Below are positions 10,480 to 23,090 of a stretch of 64,000 nt of DNA, piece by piece; position 1 is the stretch's first letter; every line of letters starts with the position of its first letter. The DNA comes from Physcomitrium patens. Lineage: Eukaryota > Streptophyta > Bryopsida > Funariales > Funariaceae. A program made the position numbers and the translations under genes. Below the pieces are notes generated by a model. That model made no database searches, was not told the DNA's origin, and saw only the letters and a program-made list of their open reading frames with translations. The stretch covers positions 2,622,954-2,686,953 of the forward strand of contig NC_037275.1 in assembly GCF_000002425.4 (NCBI RefSeq). The letters run 5' to 3'.

Positions 10480-13400
10480 TATAAAGAAGGTTTTCATCTT
10501 GATTTTGATGGATGTCATCGATGAAAAGCCTCCATCGCCTTTGCTACATTTACAAGATTCTTTATTGGCTCCCATGTGTGTTCACTAATACCATATCCAT
10601 GGTAATGGACAAGATATTCTAATTTATTTTGGCGTCACCTTGAATCTAAGACTTCTTTTATTTCAAACTCTTCATTATTGTCTACTTCTATAGGAGGAGG
10701 TGGAGTTTGTCATCTTCTTGGTATGTCCACTGTCTTGTATGGTTCAAGAAGAGACACGTGGAATACGGGATGGATTTTTATTGTCTTCGGTAGATCTAAA
10801 CAATATGCAACTGGATTAATTTGTGTAGAAATAGAAAATGGTCCCAGCCTTCGATAGTCCAATTTGTCGCAAGGACGAGTGGTCTTGATATTACGACAAA
10901 GTAGCCATACCTTATCACCCACGTTGAGTTGTGGTTGCTCCTTACGATATACATATGCGTTTATCTTTTGTCATTCTTGAGCTTCCTTCAATTGTGCCTT
11001 CATTATTGCATGTAACTTTGACAACCGATTTGCCATATCTTCTACTGCAGGATTATCAACTTTTGAAAAATCAAAAGTATCAAGTCGTGGATGATAGCCA
11101 TAATTGGTAAAGAAAGGTGTTTGTTGCGTGGAGGAATATACCGTATTATTGTAAGCAAACTTTGCCAATGGCAGAAGGGTTGTCCAATCATCTTGTTGGT
11201 AGTTGATGGTAAACCTTAAATACTGCTTCAAGACTTGGTTTACGCGCTCTGTTTGTCCATGAGTTTGAGGATGGAAAGCCGAAGATAGCTTTATGTCTAC
11301 TTTTAAAATCTTGAAAAGGGTCCTCCTAAATCTCGACACAAATTGAGTTCCCCTATCCGATATGATATCTTTAGGTAATCCATGATAGCGATAGATATTA
11401 TCAATGAAAAGCTTAGCTGTTTCTTCACCTGTGATAGATTTTGTACATGGCACAAAATGTGCCATCTTGGTGAAACGATCTACTATCACAAATATAGAAT
11501 CATAAGATCTTGAGCTTGGAAGATCTGTGATGAAATCCATAGAAACAGAAGACCATGGTTGTTCTGGAATGAGTAATGGCTAAAGAAGTCCGTAAGGTCG
11601 ATGACGAGGAGTTTTTCATCTTGAACAAATATTACATGATTGTACAAAGTCTTTGACTGACTTCCACATGTGTGGCCACCAAAAATCTCTTGATATGAGT
11701 TTCAAAGTCTTATTATATCCAAAGTGTCCTGGTGCTGGAAAATCATGACGTGCTTGAAGAACACATAAACGTGCTTCTCTTTCTGGAACATATAGGCGTC
11801 CTTCAAAATATAATAGATAATTTTTGAACTCGAACTTAGAAGAATCATGAGACTTGGAAGAATTATTCTCAATATCATGAACAAGAGGGTCTAAGGACAT
11901 ACTGGACTGGATTTGCTTGAGAAAAGTTGAATCAACAGTCAATGTTGATTTCACTGCTCGGAGATGAAATTGCTCCGGTTTCAAGAGGACCGTTCTTTGT
12001 TGCTCAAAAGCTACATCTCCTTCTTTTGGTGCAAAATAAGAACGTCTAGATAGGGCATCGGATAAACCTTGTTGTTTTCCTGGCCGATAAGTGATAATGA
12101 ACTCGAATCTTGACAAAGACATACTCCAACGAGCTTGACGACAATTCAACACGCGTGCTGACATGAAATACTCGAGGTTCTTGTGATCTGTATACACAGT
12201 GACTGGAATAGAAGCGCCTTCTAGATAATGATGCCATTCTTGAAAGGAATCCACGATTGCAAGCAGTTCTTTATCGTGGATCTCATAATTGATCTCGGCT
12301 GCTGAGAATTTTCTTGAATGAAAAGCTATCGGATGAAGTTTGTCATCTATTCCCATTTGTTATAAAACTGCACCCAATGCAAAATCCGATGCATCTGTTT
12401 CCTTAAAAAATGCCTTAGAAAGTCAACACAATATAAGATTGGTACAGATACAAACGATGTCTTCAAGGCTTCAAATGTTGCTTCCGCTTCTTGATTCCAT
12501 TGAAATTTGTCTTTATTGGTCAAGCGTGTAAGTGGAGCTGCAACTTGTGAAAAGTCTTTGATGAAGATTCGATAGTAATTGGCAAATCCCAAGAAACATT
12601 GGACATTTCTTACTGTCCTTGGAATCTTCCAATCCATGATTGTCTGGACTTTCTTAGAATCCATCATGAGACCATCATTTGAAATGATGTATCCTAAAAA
12701 GTCAACTTGAGTAGTGTGAAATACACACTTTTCCATCTTGGCGTACAATCCTGCATCTCTAAATTTTTGTAATACTTGACGAACATGTATTTCATGCTCT
12801 TCGACGTTATTAGAATAGATAAGGATATTGTCTAGGTAGCAGACGACAAAATTGTCTAAAAATTCATGAAATACATCATTCATGAGATGTTGAAAAGCAG
12901 CTGGTGCATTCGTGAGTCCAAAAGGCATGACATTATATTCAAAATGTCCGTACCTGGTTCGAAATGCAGTCTTCCATTCATCTCCTTTCTTGATTCGTAC
13001 TAGATTATATGCTCCTCTTAGATCTATTTTTGTATAAATCTTAGCTTAATTCAACTGGTCAAGGAGTCCTGATATCAAAGGTAATAGATACCTGTTCTTG
13101 ATTGTGATCTTGTTGAATCCTCGATACTCAACACACATTCGCAAAGATCCATCTTTTTTCTTTACGAATAGAATTGGAGCTCCTGCTGGAGATTTTGAAT
13201 GGCGTATGAAATTCTTCGCTAAATTCTCGTCAATATATGTCTTGAGTTCAGCCAACTCATCTTGCGATAAACTGTAAATTGGTCCAAATGGTGGCTGAGT
13301 TCCTTCCTTGAGGTCGATTGAACAATCATATGGGCGATGCTCAGGAAGAATATCTGCATTTTTTTTCTCAAAAACGTCTTGATAATCCTGATATTGACTT

Positions 13401-14037
13401 GGAATGCCACTTGAAGTCTTTATGCTTTCAGAAATAGATGCAACATAAATAGCAAAAGTTGATCTTTCTTTTGCTGCGTGTATAAATGCTTTTGCACCTA
13501 TAAGTACGGGTTTTACTATACTAGATTTATAAAATTTTACTTGCTTGGTAGAACTATTAATAATGCTTTGGAAAAAGTCAAGTTTATGAGAATTCCAATC
13601 TATTCGAGGGTTATATTTTTCTAGCCAAGATAAACCTAAAATAATTGGATTGGACGGGGATTTAATTTTGTTAAAAGCTATGTAGCTAATATGACCGTTT
13701 ATTGTTACTTTTATAGGGCGAGTTTCATGAGTGACATCTCCAGAAGACAAAGGACGGCCATCAATGACTTCTACATGTACGGGTTTAGTTTTCTGTACAA
13801 AAGGTATTTTATGACTTTTAACAAATTGTTCATCTAAAAAACATGCTGAGGCTCCCGAATCTAATAAAGCAAAGCCTTTGTAATTCTTAGGTCCTAAATA
13901 TAATTCTATTATAAAACAAGAACAGGGTTCTGAGGAGAGGATAGGACCTTCATTAGGAATTGTATAAGGTTCCAACTGTACGGTCCCTATTGTAGCTCGA
14001 CGAATCCGTTTTCCGACATATTGTGTTGTTTGACCGC
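10480..14037 (-). pseudogene. A1 pol region: protease, RT, RNase H, integrase, chromodomain
   Basis: Read right to left: retropepsin ([17 protein letters not shown]), RT ([51 protein letters not shown] in the catalytic region), RNase H ([17 protein letters not shown]), integrase (HDFPAPGHFGYNKT finger, MDFITDLPSS, SDRGTQFVS, HPQTHGQTERVNQ) and a C-terminal WLLCRN...LDYRRLGPF module, with chromodomain-like sequence near 10,490-10,690. The intact-looking counterpart is A3 at 59,416-62,904. Several breaks are present. B2 sits at its 5' side. Confidence 0.87.
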
Positions 14038-14039
14038 TG

Positions 14040-14055
14040 TCGTGTTGTAACACGA
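14040..14055 (+). promoter_or_regulatory. Terminal palindrome of the B LTR
   Basis: The arms TCGTGTT and AACACGA flank a central GT, starting 2 nt inside the LTR. It is present in all B LTRs in which this end is visible. The outer LTR ends are themselves inverted (TGTCGTGTTG against TGTCGTATTA). Confidence 0.75.
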
Positions 14056-14069
14056 GTATATCATGAAAA

Positions 14070-14076
14070 TATAAAG
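14070..14076 (+). promoter_or_regulatory. Candidate TATA box of the B LTR
   Basis: TATAAAG lies about 33 nt from the 5' edge of the LTR and is kept in the B2 3' LTR and in B3. If used, U3 would be very short and R/U5 very long. This is inferred from the motif only; other promoters are possible. Confidence 0.4.
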
Positions 14077-14310
14077 AAAGGGGACTTTTATAAATATTCA
14101 GTTACCTCGAATATTGGGTGCAATGACCAACTCAGTGCAAATACTGAGTGGTCAGGTTCAGTCACCCCGTTACAGTCAGCCGGAGCATACTGAAATGCTC
14201 CGTTCGATTCCAATAATGGGAGTCAGCAGGAAGGGAAAGGACCAATTCACGCGACGGATGAGCTGGTTTGAAGAGCTAATTGGATCCAATTTTGAGAATC
14301 CAATCCGGGT

Positions 14311-14700
14311 CCTCTTACCCAATATGAGACCTGAATTGGTCGGGCAACCCAATGCAGTCTATTTACGAGAAAATCCAGGTCTTACTACGGGTCCTCTTAC
14401 CCAATATGAGACCTGTATTGGTCGGACAATCCAATGCAGAGTAATTACGGGAACATCCAGGTTACTACGGGCATCTTATCCAATATGAGACCTGCATTGG
14501 TCGGGCAACCCAATGCAGTCTGATTACGGGAAAATCCAGGTCTTATTACGGGTCTTCTTACCCAATATGAGACCTGTATTGGTCGGGCAACCCAATGCAG
14601 AGTAATTACGGGAACATCCGGGTCTTACTACTAGACTCTTATCCAATATGAGACCTGAATTGGTCGAGCGACTCAATGTGGTTCCGATTACGGGGTTCGA
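14311..14700 (+). repeat. Five tandem repeats of about 79-82 bp in the B2 5' LTR
   Basis: AATATGAGAC recurs at 14,321, 14,403, 14,482, 14,564 and 14,645, giving spacings of 82, 79, 82 and 81. Each unit contains CAATATGAGACCTG, a TTGGTCGGGCAA-type segment and TTACGGGAA. The 3' LTR has the same five-unit array with identical spacing. Confidence 0.9.
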
Positions 14701-15589
14701 TTCTGTTTCAGATTGTCCTATTCTCTGTTTCATGGAACATTGTTTTTGGTAAATGGATCTCTTAAAGGTAAAAACGGAGGAGAAAGCTCTGATGGCGGGA
14801 GCCAATTTCGGATCTAAGCTCTGACGATGGGAGCCAATTCTGGATCCAAGATAGAAGATTGAAGAAATTCAGAGGATAAGGTTAGGGGGAGAATAAGTTT
14901 TGGAGGAGAATAAGTTTTGGGGGGGTTTTTTTTTTCAGATCAAGGGGGGGGGGGGGGTTTTGATGGAAGAGCGAGCTTCAAGCTTTTTTTTTCAAGGTTA
15001 CTAGTTCAGTTTTATTGGAGGTTTTTGAAGATCAAGGGGATTAGAGAGGAGCTTCATGCTACGGGTCGGGGAAGAAAAGATGGAGAATTGGATTTTTCTT
15101 CTTCATAGAGTTTTGGGAAGACTGAGGCAATCATTGCTGAAGTCAATGTTGTAATGGTGAATCGGGATTTTTTAATGAAGTGGGTTTAATTACTCTTGAC
15201 TGTTTTGTGAAATCGAGTTACGTCTGTGATTGAAGGATTAAAAGGGTGTCTATAGGATTGAGTATGCGGAGTGAATGAAATTTATTGGGTTAATCTAACA
15301 AGACAGTCAGTGGATACAAGATCGTAAGTACAAAGCAGTATTGAAGGTTAACAGTTTGGGTTGTACGGGGTTCTCTGTAACATCTAGAGACCTACCGACT
15401 GGGACAAAAAGGACTTCAACAAGCAGTCGAAGGGCAATTGTATAGATTTACGGTGTTTTCTTGTAGTCGTTTATATTCCAGCAGTCAAAAACTGATAGAC
15501 TGCTTGACTATTGGCGAATCTCCATACTACCTTCTATAGCCAGATGCCCGACGTGTTCTCGAGCAGGAAAGCATGTAATATGACAAAAG

Positions 15590-15606
15590 TGGTGAACCCG
15601 ACGTGA
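15590..15606 (+). promoter_or_regulatory. B2 primer binding site
   Basis: TGGTGAACCCGACGTGA starts 4 nt after the 5' LTR. The leading TGG pairs with a tRNA CCA end. The tRNA species was not identified. Confidence 0.72.
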
Positions 15607-15655
15607 AAGCTTGAGGTGGAAGGTATTGGATTTCGGTTGATTTTATCTTTATTTT

Positions 15656-17358
15656 ATGGAAAACGAAAATAAAAATTTTGAAGGATTTTTGGGAGGAGTT
15701 TTTGGTAGGGGTTCTTCTAAAGGACAAGGTATACACATGGATCCGTCTATTGCTAGTATGTTTCAAGCCTTCTCATTATCAATGCAGCAACAGCAAAGCA
15801 ATGATCGAAAGGAAGCTTTGGCAACCAAAGCATTGCAAGCAGTGGTCAATAAAATTGATCAATTTGATGGGAGGAATATTTCAAGGTATTTAAGATGTTA
15901 TGTTCGTGAAATGGAATTAAATCGGGTTTCTGAGAAGAAAATGGTTGAACTATTTGGACTTGGCATGATACCGGAGATAAGAGACCACATTACATCGATT
16001 ACGGATCGTTATGGGAATTCATGGGAGATTTTTTCACATGCATTGAAAGACAAATATTTCTTGGAAGATGCTGATCACGTTACTAAGAAGCTGTTTCTGG
16101 GATGGATTGAACGGCCCAATAAGAATATGCAAGCAACAGAGCTACTAAGGGAATTTGAGAGGCAGTACTCTCAATTGTCGAAGGTAGAAAAATTGACATT
16201 GGAGTCTAACAAAGTTGATCTATTTCTTCAAGCTGCTGATGGAGAATCACAAGAAAAATTAGAACTCCTTCTTGAAGACAAAGAAGAAGATGAAGGATTG
16301 ACAACGAAGTGGAAGAACGTTGAAGATGCGGTGGGGTTGCTTACAAAAAAAGAAAGGAAGAAGGATAGGAGCAATATTTAGAAATCAGTACAAGCACCCA
16401 AAGCTCCAGTACGTACAACACCACCAACAATGCCTACAGTTCAACCTTCGACATCCTTATCAAAGAAAGCAGATATGGAGATAGAAGAAATTATACGAGG
16501 AATGCGAGATCTTCAAATCAAATAGGCAAGACTTGAAGAGAATACTTCTACAAACAATTCGAAGAATGTTTCAAAACAAAGATATGTACAAAGATGCATT
16601 TGGTGTGATGATGCTTCACACACTAGAAAAGATTGCAATGAATTTGATAATATGATACGGCAGGGAATTATTTGCTGGAAAGATGGGAAGATAGCATTGA
16701 AAAATAGAGAGGATCTTCTTCAAACCAATTTTGGCAAGGGAGGAATGAGAGCATTGGTTCAAGATTACCTAAAAGAGCATGAAACAGCAGCACGAGAAAG
16801 TACAAGTTATGCTGCTAGAGTAGATGATGAAATTGGTGGAAGTATGGAAACTAGTGAGTTTTGGGCTTCTGCCGTTTCTACAATGCAAGAAGGGAAATTA
16901 CCTCGAGAAGCGTTATTGAGAATTGCAGCTACAATACGAGGTAGAACAGGTTGGGAGGATCCTGTTGAGTCTCTTTCTATTCATGCATATATTGCTAAGA
17001 GCCAACATGAAGCTTTGATGGAAGAAAAGAGACGAGGAAATTTTGATAATACTAGAGAAGGAAATTCTTCTAAGAGGCAAACTCGAGGAGACAAGGCTCG
17101 GGAGGCAGCTTCACAAGAATTGCCTGTAAAGGATACCTCAGCATCATTGGGAGAAAAAATGAAGGAGACAAAAGATAAGGGCAAATCAATTGCTTATAAG
17201 CTACTTTTTGACATTGAAGCGGCAACAAATTTGAAAGGGGTGTTGGAAGAACGTATATTAAACGCTAAGGTACAATTCACATTGAAAGAAGTCTTGGAAA
17301 TTGCAAAGAAGGAGTTTCATGATGTTATCATTGACAGTATAAGCGAAAGAGGTAATTA
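15656..17358 (+). pseudogene. B2 gag region
   Basis: Starts MENENKNFEGFLGG. It has the same core as B1 (FDGRNISRYLRCYVREMEL), the acidic LLLEDKEEDEGLTTKWKN segment, the zinc-knuckle region near 16,590-16,640, and the Lys/Glu-rich tail (SSKRQTRGDKAREAASQ). The protease block follows immediately. A few breaks are present. Confidence 0.85.
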
Positions 17359-18030
17359 ATGGGTGAAACTGGAATGAGTCATGCTATTGATGCAAGAATA
17401 TATAAAGATGAAGAAGAGGTTGATATTGATTACAAGCAACCAACAAATGAAAAGAATGGGTATAATCAACGAGTACGTTTTGAAGATTCTAGTGACAAGG
17501 AAATGGAAACTTTGAGCCATTATACTCGAAAGCATTGGGCAAGGGCAACTACTGAGGTATTGGTGAAAGTAGGAGATATAGAAGAACCAATAGTTGCTTT
17601 GGTGGATTATGGTTCTGAAATAAATCTCATGTCTAAAGATCTTTATAAGAAGCAAAAATGGCCAATTGATATGGAACATGGATGGGCAATTCAAGCAGCT
17701 AATAACACATGGGGCGAATTATATGGAGCTTGTCCAGATGTCAAAATTCGGATTGGAGATGTTGCGACGGAGCAACATTTCTTTGTTCAGGATACAACGT
17801 CTTATCCGTTGATTTTAGGACAACCTTATATCACGGCAACACGGATGGAAACAAAGGTACTTGACGATGGTTCTGCTTATGCAAGGGTACGGAGCGAAGA
17901 TGGGAGGAAAGCTGTACAATTTCTAACAGTACCTCCTAACCATGAACGGAATCGAGATAGGTTGAGGGAGAAATCATTGCCAAAGATTGTTGAAGGATTT
18001 AAGGATTTTGGGGAGGTACCACTGTAAAGC
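17359..18030 (+). pseudogene. B2 retropepsin block
   Basis: About 222 residues with IVALVDYGSEINLMS and YPLILGQPYITATRMETKV. It is nearly colinear with the B1 and B3 blocks and has the same borders, abutting gag on one side and separated from RT by a short spacer of similar length in all three copies. That suggests the split is family organisation or was inherited from a common source copy. Confidence 0.82.
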
Positions 18031-18099
18031 GAGATTATGGAGGTATAAAAGAGGAGGTACTCTCGCGAGATGAAGGTGCCTTTGATGCGAGTTTTATTG

Positions 18100-21000
18100 G
18101 TATATTGGAGAATGGAAATATTATGTATAAGAAATTTGATGATTTTAAAAGAAAAGAAAGAAAAAGATTATATGATATTGAAGGACAATTACGCAAGTTA
18201 GATACATTGCAAGATGATGAGAGGATTTTAGGTGTTTATGAAGAAAATGGACTGAAAGATTCATTGGAATTGATTACATCTATTGGGTTAGGGGATAATG
18301 ATAAGATTGTTGAGATTCATTCAAGAGAGGTTTATACCATACTTGAATCTTTTCAAGCACCAGAAGTCACTGTAGGGACGAGATATAAAATGGTAGATAA
18401 GAAGATAAAGCTTGTTGCCGGACCATTACCAGAAGATTCTAAAGAACAAATGGGAGAAGCATCAAAAGAAGCAAGTTTAAGAGATCCAATGAGTATTGGA
18501 CATCAGTTTACTAAAGAGACTTTTGAAGAATTGAAGATTGGTTCTGATGGTTCTTTATTGCCAGAGGAAATTATTTGCTTCAAAAAGATGTTGGCTAAAC
18601 AAGGTAGATCGTTTGCCTTCGAATCTCATGAAATTGGGTGTGTGGATCCAAATATTATAACACCTATGGTTATCTTCACTATACCGCATGTACCTTGGAA
18701 TCTAAGACTGATTCCAGTACCGAGGGCACATTTACCTAAATTGATTGAACTATTAAAAGAAAAGATAAAGATGAAAATATTAGAACCTTCATTTGCGCCG
18801 TATTCTAGTCGATTGTTTACGGTACCTAAGAAAAATGGGTCACTATGGTTTATTCAAGATATGCAACAGGTGAATGCAGTAACTGTCAGGAATGCAGGAA
18901 TTGGGCCTATTGTGGATGAATTTGCTGAGGCGTTTGCTGGAAGGGCGATCTATTCAATGGGTGACTTGTATTCAGGTTATGATCAATTTCAACTTGCCGA
19001 AGGAAGTAGAGATATGACAACAATGAGGACACCACTTGAATTGGTTAAAATGTGCACTCTTCCTCAAGGCGCGACCAACTCAGTTGCGCATATGATGAAT
19101 GGGATGAATAAGGTATTGAGAGATTTTATCCCGGAAAAGACTATGCCTTTTCTGGATGATGTTCCTATAAAAGGGTGCAGAGAAGGAGACAAGGATGAAA
19201 CTTTAGATACGAGGGGATGTCACAAATATGTTGTTGATCATATACAAGATTGTGAAAAGATTTTAACTCGGCTTGGAGAAGTTCATCTTACATTATCTGG
19301 TATGAAGTCTGTATTTGGAGTACGAGAGGTTGTAATTGTTGAACATTTATGTGGATCTTACGGTAGAAAACTAGATCCGACTAAAGTTGATGCAATTGGA
19401 AGGTTGAAAGAGGATTGTGATTCTTTAATAGAGGTTCGCAGGTTTATGGGTACATGTATATTTTATCGAATCTGGATCCCTCATTTTGCTCACATAGCGG
19501 ATCCATTATATGAACTGTTACGCAAGGATTACCGATTTAAATGGGAAGAAAGGCATATTCAGGCAATGCAAAGATTGAAGAAATTATTGATGTCACCTCC
19601 AATATTGAGGAAGGTTGATTATAAGTGCAATAGACCAGTGATTCTTACTGTGGACGCTAGTCCAATTGCCATTGGATGGGCTGTGGGTCAAGATGATTCC
19701 AGTGGGGATAGATTTGCAGTTCGGTTTGGGGCTAAAGTTTTAAGTATTCGTCAGCGTGCATATTCGCAAGTCAAAAGAGAACTTTGGGGAGTCATTTCGG
19801 CTATGAAAGCTGAAAAAGATTATTTGATTGGGACAGTAGTAGTAATTGAAACAGATTGCTTGCCATTGCTTGGAATGATTATTAACTGTTCAACGCTAGA
19901 TATTGCAATGTTGAGATGGATTGCTTATATTAAGTCACTAAATCCGGAATTTAAGTATGTTACTGGGAAAGACAATTTAGTAGCAGACATACTATCTCGA
20001 GCAAGATACGAGAGGGAGGACGAAATGGTTGAAGACATTGATGACGTCGGATTGAAATTCTATTTAATATCAAATCTCAACAGGGAAGACAAGCTATTTC
20101 TTGAAGAATCTTATGAAGGAGAATTATTGGATATTGGTCATTACTTGAATACTTTGACTAAGCAGGGGAATTGGTCTACAAAAAAATTCAAACAAATAAG
20201 AAAAAAAAGCATATGGATTTTTACTTTGAGATGGATTCTTATGGAAGAGACCGAAGAAAGGAATTGAGATGCCACAACGAGTAATAGGCAAAAGGGAAGA
20301 AAGACTAAAATTATTAATGGAGTTTCATGATAGTTTATGGGCAGGGCATAGAAGAATCTGGGCTACTTTTGCTAAACTCAAGGAACGATATTGGTGGAAA
20401 AATATGTATCGAGATGTGCTCTCATTTGTAGAGTCATGTGAAATCTGTCAATCGTATTCTAATATCCGACATCGAGATGGTCTTCATCCTACGTATCCTC
20501 TGGCTATTCATTTTAAATGGGTTGTTGATTTGGTTATTATGTCGATTGGGTTATGGCAGATGAGATATTTGGTTTTAGCTCGTGAAGATTTATCAAATCA
20601 AGTAGAAGGAAGAGCATTGAAGACAAAATCTACAGAGGGGATTTGTAAGTTTTTGCTTGAAGATGTCATTTGCGGCTACGGATGCGTAGGAAAAATCACT
20701 GCAGATCATGGAGAATTAAATGCACAAGAAGCTCGTAAGTTCTTTGAAAGATGTAGAGTTAAACTATCACTGACTACTGCTTATAATCCAGAAGGAAATG
20801 CAAAAAGCGAACGCGGTCACCCACCGATTGTGAAAGCATTAGTTAAAGCTTGTAATGGGAAAGTTAAAGAGTGGCCATGGCTTTTGTCATTTGCATTATG
20901 GGCTGGTCGAACAACACATAGTTCGGTGACAGGATATATGCCAATAGAACTTATGATAGGTCAAAAACCAATTATGTCGATTGAAGAAAAGGTACTTACT

Positions 21001-21510
21001 TGGAGTATGCTACCATGGGAAGATGGATTGACAAGAGAAGAACTTCTGGCTATTAGGATTCGACAATTGGAGCAAAGAACGGAAGATGTCCAAATAGCAT
21101 TGGGAAGGTTAAAAAGAGCAAGGTTACAAAACAAGGCGCGATTCGATAAGCAACATCGATTGAGACCAAAAGCAATCGAGGAAGGTGACTGAGTACTTGT
21201 TTATGACAATAGTCTGGATAATCAACATAGTACTTTGCGAAAATTTTCAAAACGTTGGTTTGGACCATATGTGGTAACAACAGTTCATGATAATGCGACT
21301 TACTCGTTACGGGAGTTAGATGGTACAAAATTGAAAATACCAATTGCAGGGAAGCGAGTAAAAATATTTAAACAAAGACACACGGAGATGAATATGGAAG
21401 ACCTTAATAAAGGTATAGAGATTCCGCAGCAAGAAGATGAAAGTGATTTGGATAATGAAGGTGACGAAGACGAATTGGACAAAGACGTAGAGGATATATT
21501 CTGAATCAAA
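18100..21510 (+). pseudogene. B2 RT-RNase H-integrase region
   Basis: Long readable pol fossil. RT shows RLFTVPKKNGSLWFIQDMQ, MGDLYSGYDQFQL and PFLDDVPIKG. RNase H shows ILTVDASPIAIGWAVGQ. The HHCC finger shows FHDSLWAGHRRIWATF and CEICQ. The integrase core shows VVDLVIM, ITADHGELNAQEA and NPEGNAKSERGH. The C-terminal half has WFGPYVVTTVHDN and ends in an acidic tail without a chromodomain. It is broken in a small number of places. Confidence 0.88.
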
Positions 21511-21550
21511 CAGCAATTGGGTAAATTGGTGCATACCGGAGGATGCACAA

Positions 21551-21566
21551 GTTCAGAGGGGGTGGA
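21551..21566 (+). promoter_or_regulatory. B2 polypurine tract
   Basis: GTTCAGAGGGGGTGGA directly precedes the 3' LTR, the position expected for plus-strand priming. Confidence 0.87.
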
Positions 21567-23090
21567 TGTCGTGTTGTAACATGAGTATACCGTGAAAATA
21601 TAAAGAAAGGGAACTTTTATTAATATTCAGTTACGTCGAATATTGGGAGCAACGACCAACTCCAGTGCAAATACACAGTGGTCAGGTTCAGTCACCCCGT
21701 TACAGTCAGCCGGGGCATACTGAAATGCTCCATTCGATTCCAATAACGGGAGTCAGCAGGAAGGAAAAGGACCAATTCACGCGACGGATGAGCTGGTTCG
21801 AAAAGCCAAGTGGATCCAATTTCGAGAATCCAATCCGGGTCCTCTTACCCAATATGAGACCTGAATTGGTCGAGCAACGCAATGCAGTCTGATTAGGGAA
21901 AAATCCAGGTCTTACTATGGATCTTCTTACCCAATATGAGACCTGTATTTGTCGGGCAATCCAATGCAGAGTAATTACGAGAACATCCAGGTTTCTACGA
22001 GCATCTTACCCAATATGAGACCTGCATTGGTCGGGCAACCCAATGCAGTCTGATTACGGGAAAATCCAGGTCTTATTACGGGTCCTCTTACCCAATATGA
22101 GACCTGTATTGGTCGGGCAACCCAATGCAGAGTAATTACGGAAACATCCGGGTCTTACTACTAGACTCTTATCCAATATGAGACCTGAATTGGTCGAGCG
22201 ACTCAATGTGGTTCCGATTACGGGGTTCGATTCTGTTTCAGATTGTCCTATTCTCTGTTTCATGGAACATTGTTTTTGGTAAATGGATCTCTTAAAGGTA
22301 AAAACGGAGGAGAAAGCTCTGACGGCGGGAGCCAATTTCGGATCTAAGCTCTAACGATGGGAGCCATTTCCGGATCCAAGATAGAAGATTGAAGAAATTC
22401 AGAGGATAAGGTTAGGGGGGGAATAAGTTTTTGGGAGGTTTTTTTCAGATCAGGGGGGGGGGAGTTTTGATCGAAGGGCTAGCTTCAAGCTCTTTTGAAG
22501 GTTACTAGTTCGGTTTCATTAGAGGTTTTTGAAGATCAAGGGGATTAGAGAGGAGCTTCATGCTTCGGGTCGGGGAAGAAAAGACGGAGAATTGGATTTT
22601 TCTTCTTCATAGAGTTTTGAGAAGACTGAGGCAATCGTTGCTGAAGTCAGTGTTGTAATGGTGAATCGGGATTTTTTTAATGAAGTGGGTTTGATTACTC
22701 TTGACTGTTTTGTGAAATCGAGTTACGTCTGTGATTGAAGGATTAAAAGGGTGTCTATAGGATTGAGTATGCGGAGTGAATGAAATTTATTGGGTTAATC
22801 TAACAAGACAGTCAGTGGATAGAAGATGGTAAGTACAAAGCAGTATCGAAGATTAGCAGATTGGGTTGTTCGAGGTTCTGTGTAACGTCTAGAGACTTCC
22901 CGGCTAGGGCAAAAAGGACTTCAACAAGCAGTCAAAGGACAATCGTATAGATTTACGGTGTATTCTTGTAGTCGTTTATATTCCAGCAGTCAAAAACTGA
23001 TAGATTGCTTGACTATTGGCGAATCTCCATACTCCTTTCTACAGCCAGACGTCCGGTGCGTTCTCGAGCAGGAAAGTACGTAATACGACA
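21567..23090 (+). repeat. B2 3' LTR
   Basis: TGTCGTGTTGTAACATGAG to GTAATACGACA, 1,524 bp. It carries the five-unit internal array at about 21,840-22,230 and is roughly 94% identical to the 5' LTR by eye, with extra length variation in G- and T-runs. Confidence 0.93.

Larger units (their letters stand above)
14038..15585 (+). repeat. B2 5' LTR
   Basis: Begins TGTCGTGTTGTAACACGAG and ends GTAATATGACA. It is longer than the B1 LTR mainly because the roughly 80-bp internal repeat is present in five copies. It also has G-rich tracts, including a 14-base G run at 14,944-14,957. Confidence 0.93.
14038..23090 (+). mobile_element. B2: family B Ty3/gypsy element, nearly full length, broken
   Basis: 9.05 kb plus-strand insertion in A1 between protease and gag. 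It is bounded by TGTCG...CGACA LTRs of 1,548 and 1,524 bp and a 4-bp target duplication (CCGC / CCAC, one mismatch). Order is 5' LTR, primer binding site, gag, protease, RT-RNase H-integrase, polypurine tract, 3' LTR. LTR divergence is near 6% by eye, higher than that of its host A1. It is broken, with about four or five breaks beyond the family block layout. It is the best copy for reading the family in forward orientation. Confidence 0.92.

Noticed and set aside
14311-14700. CRISPR-like regular repeats
   Set aside because: The whole 80-bp unit repeats with no unique spacers, it sits within an LTR of a plant retroelement, and there are no cas genes.
14944-14957. G-run as a G-quadruplex regulator in the B2 LTR
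   Set aside because: The run length varies strongly between the two LTRs of the same element and is absent or short in other copies, so it looks like homopolymer drift.
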